Assembly (NCBI GenBank): GCA_016929735.1
Contig: JAFGID010000184.1
Coordinates: forward strand, 1 to 9,667
Source: Ignavibacteriales bacterium
GTDB taxonomy: Bacteria > Bacteroidota > Ignavibacteria > Ignavibacteriales > Melioribacteraceae
Length of the DNA stretch: 9,667 nucleotides
Direction of reading: 5' to 3'
This document shows, piece by piece, positions 1-5,555 of this stretch (position 1 is its first letter; every line of letters starts with the position of its first letter). The notes under the pieces are model-generated. The model ran no database searches, was not told the DNA's origin, and worked only from the letters and a program-made list of their open reading frames with translations. Position numbers and translations under genes: made by a program.

Positions 1-468
1 ACACGTGTTGGATTCGGTCCATTCCCAACAGAATTAGATAATGAACTAGGCGAAAAACTTCGGGAGTGGGGGAATGAATACGGAGCGACAACAGGAAGAC
101 CCAGAAGATGTGGTTGGTTTGATGCAGTATTAGTAAATTTTGCTCGTCAAATAAATGATATTCATTGGGTAGCGATTACTAAACTTGATGTACTTAGTAA
201 TCTTGACGAAATAAAAGTTTGTGTTCAATATGAAAAAGATGGAAGAAAATTAACTGGAATCCCAAATACAATCGAAGAATTAGATTCAATACAACCTGTT
301 TACGAAACTCTTCCGGGTTGGAAAGCAGACATTACTCGATGCAAAACCTACGATGAGTTACCTGCTGAAGCAAGGAATTATCTTGATTACATAAAAAAAT
401 TATGTGGCTTTGAAATAAGAATAATTTCGGTAGGACCCAAAAGGCAACAAACGATAGAAATGGAATAA
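1..468 (+). CDS. purA: Adenylosuccinate synthetase, C-terminal part (5' end outside window)
   Basis: The open frame enters from the left edge and ends at TAA 466-468, giving the last 155 residues of a protein that is usually about 430 long. PurA joins IMP and aspartate using GTP to make adenylosuccinate, the first committed step from IMP to AMP in the cytoplasm. Visible family signatures, in order, are the NEYGATTGRPRRCGWFD block (nucleotide and IMP-contacting arginine region), the ITKLDVL segment with the Asp that reads the guanine of GTP, the YETLPGW segment, and the C-terminal ISVGPKRQQTIEM end, which closely follows the family ending. Nothing looks damaged. The gene converges on the leftward DUF5683-like gene with only 4 nt between the stop codons (469-472), so any rightward terminator must lie inside that neighbour; I see none. 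Family assignment is very secure; start and upstream context are not visible. Confidence 0.97.
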   Translation, partial: TRVGFGPFPTELDNELGEKLREWGNEYGATTGRPRRCGWFDAVLVNFARQINDIHWVAITKLDVLSNLDEIKVCVQYEKDGRKLTGIPNTIEELDSIQPVYETLPGWKADITRCKTYDELPAEARNYLDYIKKLCGFEIRIISVGPKRQQTIEME

Positions 469-472
469 ATTA

Positions 473-1213
473 TCAAAACATCTGATAAAAATTTACTGAA
501 ATTTCCGAAGGTGAGTTTGGTTGCTCTAATCCTATAAATAAATTCCATCCAAGTTCTTGTTCAAGATTCTGATTGTATTTAGAAACAAGTCGGACAGCAT
601 TAATGACACTTACTATTCTATTTATAATAAGTGCGCCAACCACAAAACGAATATTGTTAAATGATTCTGTGCTTGAGACCCACATTTTTCTGTACTTGCT
701 TCTTTCGGTTTTATTATCCCAAGACCAATAGTGAGTTTCCAAATTATACATTTCGTCAAAGTCTCTGTTTAATTCCATTTCTCTGTTATAATCATAAATA
801 CTCATATAATTTCCAATGTTGGCGTAGTAATCTTCATCTTTGTCGTTCAAGTTAATTTTACCATAAACTTGTGCATAAGATTGATAATTATTTTTCTGCC
901 AATTTCCATAAATCGAAAACCCTGCCACTGTTCCCCATAAAACACCATCTGTGACAGTTAAATATTTTCCTAGAGAATAATCACCCGCATATAGTTCACC
1001 CATACCAGGAAGAAGCAGTGAGTATAAAATTGCTAATCCAGTGTTTTTTTTCTCAAGTAAAACAGGATTACTAATTGTTTGTTCAAAATTTATTTCGTTA
1101 TTATTTATTGACGTTTGTAATTCAAGAAAATCTTTTTTTTCATTTTCTTGTGAATAAATAAGGTTTGAAAAAATAATACAACAAATTATCAAAAACTTCA
1201 TAACTTCTCTCAT
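473..1213 (-). CDS. DUF5683-like exported membrane protein of unknown function
   Basis: The protein has 246 residues if it starts at the ATG at 1213, which overlaps the mtaB stop as ATGA. A second ATG four codons later (1201) begins MKFLIICCIIFSNLIYSQEN, a cleaner signal peptide with likely cleavage before QEN, and it is preceded by GAGAAG two bases upstream. The true start could be either. After a polar stretch (about residues 23-57) comes the key segment around 60-103, with LLLPGMGELYAGDYSLGKY followed by a hydrophobic helix. This small-residue/PG.G..Y.G pattern is typical of DUF5683 and related two-helix membrane proteins of Bacteroidota and relatives. A Tyr/Asp-rich middle (105-185) and a second hydrophobic helix (about 189-208) follow. 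The function is unknown. Coupling to mtaB by a 4-nt overlap suggests co-transcription, not shared function. The family name is a recollection from motif shape and was not checked. Confidence 0.8.
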   Translation of the reverse strand: MREVMKFLIICCIIFSNLIYSQENEKKDFLELQTSINNNEINFEQTISNPVLLEKKNTGLAILYSLLLPGMGELYAGDYSLGKYLTVTDGVLWGTVAGFSIYGNWQKNNYQSYAQVYGKINLNDKDEDYYANIGNYMSIYDYNREMELNRDFDEMYNLETHYWSWDNKTERSKYRKMWVSSTESFNNIRFVVGALIINRIVSVINAVRLVSKYNQNLEQELGWNLFIGLEQPNSPSEISVNFYQMF

Positions 1214-2508
1214 TTTAAAATTTTACCAATGCAAATATTGTTATCTAAATCAACAATATCAACACTATTAATAGTATTTACTAAATTTTTACCATAAGGT
1301 GTTTTTACCCTGACATAATTTGAGGAAAAACCTTCTAAAAAGTTATCTTTAATTTTTTGCTCAAATAATACCTTTAATTTCTTTCCAATCATACTTTTAT
1401 AAAAAGTATTTTTTTTAATTTGCCCTAGTAAGCGCAATTGATTATTTCGTTGTTTTTTAATTGATTGCTCTATCTTATTAGGCAATCCGGCAGCAACTGT
1501 ATTTTCTCTTTCTGAATAAGTAAAGACATGCAAGTATGAAATTGGCAAGGATTCCAGTAATTTATAAGAGTCTAAAAAATCTTCTTCACTTTCGCCAGGA
1601 AAACCTACTATAATATCTGAACCTATTCCTATATCTTGAACTTTTTTGGTTGCTTTAGTAATTACATCAATGATTTTTTCGGTTGAATATTTTCTGCTCA
1701 TCAATTTCAAAATTTTGTCAGAACCGCTCTGTAATGGAGTATGAAGATGATTACAAATTTTTTCGCTTTCTTTCATTAAATCAATTAATTCGCTAGAAAT
1801 TAAATTAGGTTCGATAGAACTTATTCTTATACGAAATTCACCCTCAATTTTAATAAGTTCATTGAGTAATTTTATAAAATCATAATTTCTTGAGTTTCCA
1901 TATTCTCCAACATTGACGCCTGTTAAAATAATTTCTTTAAAACCTTTACTGAGTAGAATTTTAAATTCATCAGTAACATCTTCCAATCTTGCTGAACGTT
2001 TATGACCTCGTGCTAAAGGAATAGTACAATAAGAACAAAAATAATCACAACCATCTTGAATTTTTAAAAAACCTCTTGTACGTTCGTCTTGGTTTGTTGT
2101 TGCAGCAGGATAAAACGTTTCATCATTTTCTAAATTGGAAAGTTTTACAATTGGAGATTTTCTTTTATCAAATTGTTGAATAATATCGAAAATTTGGAAT
2201 TTTTCTTGAACACCCAATATCGCATCAACACCCTCTATTTTCCTCAGTACTTCTGATTTCAATTGAGAATAACAACCAGCAATTATTATAAAAGCATCTG
2301 GATTTTTTCTAATTGCCCTTCTTATTATTTGCTTCGTTTCTTTGTCAGCTGTATTTGTTACAGTGCATGAGTTGATTACATAAACATCAGCTATATCGTT
2401 GAAATTTACAATTTCAAAATTATTAGTTCTAAACTGTTCTGCAATAGTAGTTGTTTCGGTATAGTTTAATTTACATCCTAAAGTATGAAAAGCGACTTTT
2501 TTTTTCAT
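1210..2508 (-). CDS. mtaB: tRNA (N6-threonylcarbamoyladenosine-37-C2)-methylthiotransferase
   Basis: This 432-residue radical SAM enzyme adds a methylthio group to t6A at position 37 of ANN-decoding tRNAs, giving ms2t6A. Its three modules are all visible. The N-terminal UPF0004 domain holds the auxiliary [4Fe-4S] cysteines C12 (LGCKLN), C48 (INSCTVTN) and C79 (AGCYSQ). The radical SAM core (about 140-360) carries C154, C158 and C161 in DGCDYFCSYCTIPLARG, and the later IIVGFPGESEEDF block. A C-terminal TRAM-like RNA-binding domain runs from about 370 to 432. The GCKLN spelling and overall length favour MtaB over MiaB or RimO. The ATG at 2508 is well placed because strand KVAFHTLGCKLN begins at residue 4, but no Shine-Dalgarno precedes it: the upstream bases are the T-tract of a hairpin. 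Nine A residues follow the start codon. The gene overlaps the next leftward gene by 4 nt. Confidence 0.95.
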   Translation of the reverse strand: MKKKVAFHTLGCKLNYTETTTIAEQFRTNNFEIVNFNDIADVYVINSCTVTNTADKETKQIIRRAIRKNPDAFIIIAGCYSQLKSEVLRKIEGVDAILGVQEKFQIFDIIQQFDKRKSPIVKLSNLENDETFYPAATTNQDERTRGFLKIQDGCDYFCSYCTIPLARGHKRSARLEDVTDEFKILLSKGFKEIILTGVNVGEYGNSRNYDFIKLLNELIKIEGEFRIRISSIEPNLISSELIDLMKESEKICNHLHTPLQSGSDKILKLMSRKYSTEKIIDVITKATKKVQDIGIGSDIIVGFPGESEEDFLDSYKLLESLPISYLHVFTYSERENTVAAGLPNKIEQSIKKQRNNQLRLLGQIKKNTFYKSMIGKKLKVLFEQKIKDNFLEGFSSNYVRVKTPYGKNLVNTINSVDIVDLDNNICIGKILK

Positions 2509-2510
2509 AA

Positions 2511-2551
2511 TAAAAAAGGGCTATACCCAAATATATTTTTAGATATAGCCC
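2511..2551 (-). terminator. Intrinsic terminator-like hairpin after rpsA, abutting mtaB start
   Basis: A perfect 8-bp stem pairs GGGCTATA (2518-2525) with TATAGCCC (2544-2551) around an 18-nt loop that contains the self-complementary AAATATATTT (2529-2538). Read on the minus strand, the stem is followed by TTTTTTA (2517-2511), as expected for a Rho-independent terminator. It lies 18 nt after the rpsA stop and only two bases separate the tract from the mtaB ATG. It probably reduces transcription from cmk-rpsA into mtaB. Stem and T-tract are seen directly; termination is inferred. Confidence 0.8.
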
Positions 2552-2569
2552 GGTTAATATTGAATTTAA

Positions 2570-4585
2570 TTATTCAGTTTTATCTTTATCTTCTAAATTT
2601 GGTTCAGTTGTCGAAGGATTTTCTTCAACAGTTGGAGTTTCTTCATTAGTAGTGATAATTTCAGGAGTTGGAGTCTCCTCTGCTTTATTTTCTACTTCGT
2701 CAACTTTTAGGTCTTTAACTTCTTCTTTAACAGGTGCTGCCTCACTTGTTTTAATCGTTTCTTCAGTAGTTGATTCTTGAGTAGCAGGTTTTTCAACTAC
2801 AGGTGGTACCTCATACATATTAAAAGCAGATGAATCAAATTTTAACGCATCCGCTGCTAAGATATCCTGAACAGAGACTCTTTCTATTTTAAAGTTCTTT
2901 ATGTAGTCAGAAATTTCTTCATCTGTCTTGTCTTTTAATGCAGCTAATGCACTCAAAACGATTTTCTTGTTTTCTTTATCAAATTCAACTACCTTAAGTT
3001 CTAGTTGTGTTCCTATTGGGAAACAGTAGGATAGGTTTTTAATTCTTGCTGGTGAAAGTTGAGTTGAGGGAACAAACCCATCTACACCTAATGGTAATTC
3101 AACGATAAGTCCTTTCTCAATTATTCTAACAACCTTACCTTCCGTAGAAATGCCTACCGCATAACCAGATTCAAAATTATCCCAAGGATTATCTTCAATT
3201 TGTTTATGACCAAGTGATATTTTTCGCTGCTCTGTATCAATATTAAGCACTACAACTTCGATTTGATCTCCTTTTTTAACAACTTCGCCGGGGTGACGAA
3301 TCTTCTTAGTCCAAGATAAATCAGAAATGTGAATCAAGCCATCTATTCCCGGTTCCAATTCCACAAAAACACCAAAATTTGTTAAGTTACGTGCAACCCC
3401 ATTGTGTTTTGAACTAACAGGATACTTCTTAAGTAACTCTTCCCAAGGATCAGGTGTTAGTTGTTTCATTCCAAGAGAAATTTTCTTTTCTTCTTTATCA
3501 AGACTTAGAATTACAGCTTCAACAATCTGTCCCATAGCCACAAATTGAGATGGGTGACTGATATGTTTTGTCCAGCTCATTTCCGAAATGTGTATCAATC
3601 CTTCTATACCTTTTTCAATTTCGATAAATGCACCATAATCTGTTAGTGATACGACTCTACCGGATACCTTGTCATCAATTTTGTATTTAGACTCAATATC
3701 ATCCCAAGGATGTGGTTGCAATTGTTTTAAACTGAGTGATATTCTTTTTTTCTCGGTGTCATAATCTGTAACAACAACTTTAATAACTTGGTCAAGACTT
3801 ACAATTTCACTTGGGTGAGTTATTCTACCCCAACTCAAATCTGTAATGTGAATTAATCCATCAACACCACCTAAGTCAACAAATACTCCAAAGTCAGTAA
3901 TTGCTTTAACAGTACCTTCGATTACTTGTCCCTTCTCCAATTTTTCAAGAATTTCTTTTCTCTGATCTGCAATAGTTTCTTCAATTAGAGCTTTATGGGA
4001 GACAACAACATTTTCAGTAGGAACATTAATTTTAACAATTTTAAAATCCATTGTCTGACCAACAAAAGAATCAAAATCTCGAACTGGCCTTACATCAATC
4101 TGTGAACCTGGCAAGAATGCTTCAATACCAATCAAATCAACAACCATTCCACCTTTAATTCTTTTAAGAATTTTTCCTTGAATAACTGTTTCATTTTCAT
4201 GAGCATCCACAATTTTTCCCCAGATCTTTAGAAAATCTGCTCTCTTTTTACTGAGAACCAAATTTCCCTCTTCATCTTCCACGCTTTCAATAACAATATC
4301 AACTTCATTACCGAGTTTAATTTCTTCGGTTGAAGCAAATTCTGAAGTAGGTATTGACCCGTCCGATTTGAAACCTACATCTAATACAACATTATCGCCT
4401 GTAATACCGACGATTTTTCCTTTAATGATTTCTCCTTCTCTAATATTTCTGAAGGAAGAAGAATATAACTTGTCGAGCATGGCTAATTCATTTTCGTCAT
4501 ACTCATCAACGTTAAAGAATTTTGATTTAGTAGCTGAATCATCATTTCTTACATCAACATTCTCGACTTTCTCGTTTTCGAACAT
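2570..4585 (-). CDS. rpsA: 30S ribosomal protein S1, six S1 domains with acidic C-terminal tail
   Basis: The protein has 671 residues. Six S1 (OB-fold) RNA-binding domains lie at about 51-115, 131-199, 218-288, 303-375, 389-461 and 477-546. Domains 3 to 5 are the most alike, sharing the pattern DFGVFV...DGLIHI(S/T)(D/E)(L/M)SW and a closing (K/R)ISL(S/G).KQ. S1 binds mRNA on the small ribosomal subunit and helps translation initiation. The first two domains are more divergent, as in other S1 proteins where they dock on the ribosome. The N-terminal 48 residues are acidic. After about residue 600 there is a low-complexity tail rich in Glu, Thr, Pro and Val, so the protein is over 100 residues longer than the E. 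coli protein. The start is fixed by a strong Shine-Dalgarno (4590-4594). cmk directly upstream is a widely conserved cmk-rpsA arrangement; the 79-nt gap has no convincing terminator. Confidence 0.97.
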   Translation of the reverse strand: MFENEKVENVDVRNDDSATKSKFFNVDEYDENELAMLDKLYSSSFRNIREGEIIKGKIVGITGDNVVLDVGFKSDGSIPTSEFASTEEIKLGNEVDIVIESVEDEEGNLVLSKKRADFLKIWGKIVDAHENETVIQGKILKRIKGGMVVDLIGIEAFLPGSQIDVRPVRDFDSFVGQTMDFKIVKINVPTENVVVSHKALIEETIADQRKEILEKLEKGQVIEGTVKAITDFGVFVDLGGVDGLIHITDLSWGRITHPSEIVSLDQVIKVVVTDYDTEKKRISLSLKQLQPHPWDDIESKYKIDDKVSGRVVSLTDYGAFIEIEKGIEGLIHISEMSWTKHISHPSQFVAMGQIVEAVILSLDKEEKKISLGMKQLTPDPWEELLKKYPVSSKHNGVARNLTNFGVFVELEPGIDGLIHISDLSWTKKIRHPGEVVKKGDQIEVVVLNIDTEQRKISLGHKQIEDNPWDNFESGYAVGISTEGKVVRIIEKGLIVELPLGVDGFVPSTQLSPARIKNLSYCFPIGTQLELKVVEFDKENKKIVLSALAALKDKTDEEISDYIKNFKIERVSVQDILAADALKFDSSAFNMYEVPPVVEKPATQESTTEETIKTSEAAPVKEEVKDLKVDEVENKAEETPTPEIITTNEETPTVEENPSTTEPNLEDKDKTE

Positions 4586-4608
4586 TTAACCTCCATAAAG
4601 ATCTGCAT
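4549..4608 (-). other. Possible 19-codon leader ORF overlapping the rpsA start
   Basis: On the minus strand an ATG at 4608-4606 opens a 19-codon frame that ends at TAA 4551-4549. It overlaps the first 12 codons of rpsA in a different frame. A GGAG (within GGAGAGA, 4619-4613) sits 7 nt before this ATG, so it has its own plausible ribosome binding site. The encoded peptide (MQIFMEVKCSKTRKSRMLM) is basic and resembles nothing I know. It could influence rpsA initiation by competition or coupling, or could be chance in a purine-rich leader. Confidence 0.2.
4590..4594 (-). promoter_or_regulatory. Strong Shine-Dalgarno of rpsA
   Basis: The minus strand reads GGAGG, then TTAA, then the rpsA ATG, a 4-nt spacer. 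It fixes the rpsA start and shows that this organism uses classical Shine-Dalgarno sites, in contrast to cmk and mtaB, which have none. The TAA formed by the spacer is in frame with rpsA and ends a short upstream frame (MAERFDADLYGG) directly before the start codon. Confidence 0.85.
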
Positions 4609-4664
4609 CAAATCTCTCCGCCATCAAGAAAGACTTACGCAGTAAAAATTAAGTTTTACATAAT

Positions 4665-5351
4665 TTAATTACAATGACTTATATTTAGTTTTTCTGAAAT
4701 TTTTTCAAGAATTAAATTCACTTCTTCATCAATAGATAAATTTGTTGTATCAATTTCAATAGCATCGTCTGCTTTTTGTAATGGACTAATTACACGATTG
4801 CTATCAATATTATCACGTTTCTCAAGATTCTTTTTTGTATCCTCCAAAGAAATTTTTTCCGCTCTTTCAAGAAATTCCTTATATCTTCTTTTTGCTCTTT
4901 CATCAATTGATGCGGTTAGAAATATTTTTACATCAGCATCTGGAAAAACAACAGTTGTGGTGTCCCTTCCTTCTGTTACCAGATTATTTGTAAGTCCGAT
5001 TTCTTTCTGCATCCTAACAAGTTCTTTCCTTACTTCAGGAATTACACTTACTTCACTGACTTTTGAATTTACTTCGGGCGTTCTTATCTTATCTGTTACA
5101 TCCTTATTATTTAGAATTACTCGTGTAACACCAGATTCAAAATTTAAATCTATTTTTATTTTCTTAACAGCTTCTTTAATTTTATTAACATCATCAACAA
5201 TTTGATTTTCTATAGCATAGTAAGTAATCGCTCTATACATAGCACCTGTATCAAGGTATAAAAATCCTAACTTTTCAGATATTATTTTTGCAACTGTACT
5301 CTTTCCTGAACCAGCCGGTCCGTCAATTGCTAATATAATTTTTTTTGACAT
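4665..5351 (-). CDS. cmk: Cytidylate kinase (CMP/dCMP kinase)
   Basis: This 228-residue cytoplasmic kinase transfers phosphate from ATP to CMP or dCMP, supplying CDP and dCDP for nucleic acid and lipid precursors. Visible features are the P-loop GPAGSGKS at residues 11-18, LYLDTGAMYR (31-40) at the start of the nucleotide-monophosphate site, the CMP-specific inserted region (about 60-115), EGRDTTTVVFPDAD (127-140), the lid arginines around ERAKRR (151-156), and the C-terminal RD..DSNR..SPL..A.DAIEID block (179-201). The usual hydrophobic-Gly pair after EGRD is Thr-Thr here, a minor variant. Length is normal. It is the first gene of the leftward block and leads into rpsA. The ATG at 5351 has no Shine-Dalgarno. 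A TATAAT-like box lies only 8 nt upstream, so the mRNA may be nearly leaderless. The start agrees with the family N-terminus (KKIILAIDGPAGSGKS). Confidence 0.97.
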   Translation of the reverse strand: MSKKIILAIDGPAGSGKSTVAKIISEKLGFLYLDTGAMYRAITYYAIENQIVDDVNKIKEAVKKIKIDLNFESGVTRVILNNKDVTDKIRTPEVNSKVSEVSVIPEVRKELVRMQKEIGLTNNLVTEGRDTTTVVFPDADVKIFLTASIDERAKRRYKEFLERAEKISLEDTKKNLEKRDNIDSNRVISPLQKADDAIEIDTTNLSIDEEVNLILEKISEKLNISHCN

Positions 5352-5359
5352 AGAAAATA

Positions 5360-5388
5360 ATTATAACAAAATAAAATATTTTATCCAA
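5360..5388 (-). promoter_or_regulatory. Candidate sigma-70-type promoter for cmk
   Basis: Read on the minus strand, TTGGAT (5388-5383), a 17-bp spacer and a perfect TATAAT (5365-5360) precede cmk. The -10 box ends 8 nt before the ATG, so transcription would begin about one or two bases before the start codon. The -35 match is only partial and the region is AT-rich, so the box could be chance. A second TATAAA-like run lies further upstream. Confidence 0.35.
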
Positions 5389-5474
5389 ATTATTTATAAC
5401 TTAATACTTTAAAAACTATGTAAATAATATCAAATTTACTCTTTAAGCGTTGTAATTTATGTCAAAATCCGATT

Positions 5475-5504
5475 TTCATAGTTTTTTAACTTAATTTTTA
5501 CTAT
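5475..5504 (+). promoter_or_regulatory. Weak candidate promoter for the MEMO1-AMMECR1 operon
   Basis: TTCATA (5475-5480) and TACTAT (5499-5504) are separated by 18 bp, each matching four of six positions of the sigma-70 consensus. The predicted start would be near 5511, just before the palindrome at 5515-5534 and about 45 nt before the first gene. No better rightward box pair stood out in the divergent region, but the AT-richness makes this call weak. Confidence 0.2.
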
Positions 5505-5514
5505 CTTTAAAACG

Positions 5515-5534
5515 TAATTGTGTTTACATAATTA
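5515..5534. promoter_or_regulatory. 20-bp operator-like palindrome upstream of the operon
   Basis: The site reads TAATTGTGTTTACATAATTA. Pairing the two 10-base halves gives 8 of 10 complementary positions: TAATT/AATTA outside and TGT/ACA inside, with the centre and one position unmatched. It lies between the weak promoter candidate and the ribosome binding site. Size and symmetry fit a dimeric regulator; no regulator family can be named with confidence. Confidence 0.4.
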
Positions 5535-5543
5535 GTATGAAAA

Positions 5544-5548
5544 AGAGG
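5544..5548 (+). promoter_or_regulatory. Ribosome binding site of the MEMO1-AMMECR1 gene
   Basis: AGAGG (in AAAAGAGGT) lies 7 nt before the ATG at 5556. A nearer ATG at 5551 is in another frame and stops after two codons (ATG AAA TGA). The site therefore supports 5556, which begins a convincing signal sequence. Confidence 0.7.
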
Positions 5549-5555
5549 TAATGAA

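Noticed and set aside
470..488. TTATCA/TGATAA hairpin near the purA and DUF5683-like gene stops
   Set aside because: The stem is only six mostly A/T pairs with no clear T-run on the plus strand and a weak one on the minus strand; not enough to call a terminator.
661..855. Rightward open frame of 64 codons inside the DUF5683-like gene
   Set aside because: It is antisense to a gene with a coherent signal peptide and membrane segments, and its own translation has no family-like character or ribosome binding site.
1044..1140. Runs of eight T in the DUF5683-like gene, and nine A at 6293-6301 in the MEMO1 domain
   Set aside because: Such runs are expected at Lys codons in this AT-rich genome and the frames are intact; no evidence of phase variation.
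3150..3950. Similar repeated blocks in rpsA DNA
   Set aside because: They are explained by the homologous S1 domains 3 to 5 and are not a separate repeat element.
4642..4659. GTAAAA/TTTTAC hairpin after the cmk stop
   Set aside because: Six A/T-rich pairs without a following T-tract on the minus strand; cmk and rpsA are more likely co-transcribed.
4368..5205. Rightward open frames antisense to the start of rpsA and to cmk
   Set aside because: Both lie opposite highly conserved genes; the Ser/Thr/Leu-rich translations are what reverse reading of acidic, Lys-rich AT-rich genes produces.
5373..5382. AAAATATTTT palindrome between cmk and the rightward operon
   Set aside because: Short A/T-only symmetry is expected by chance in this composition.
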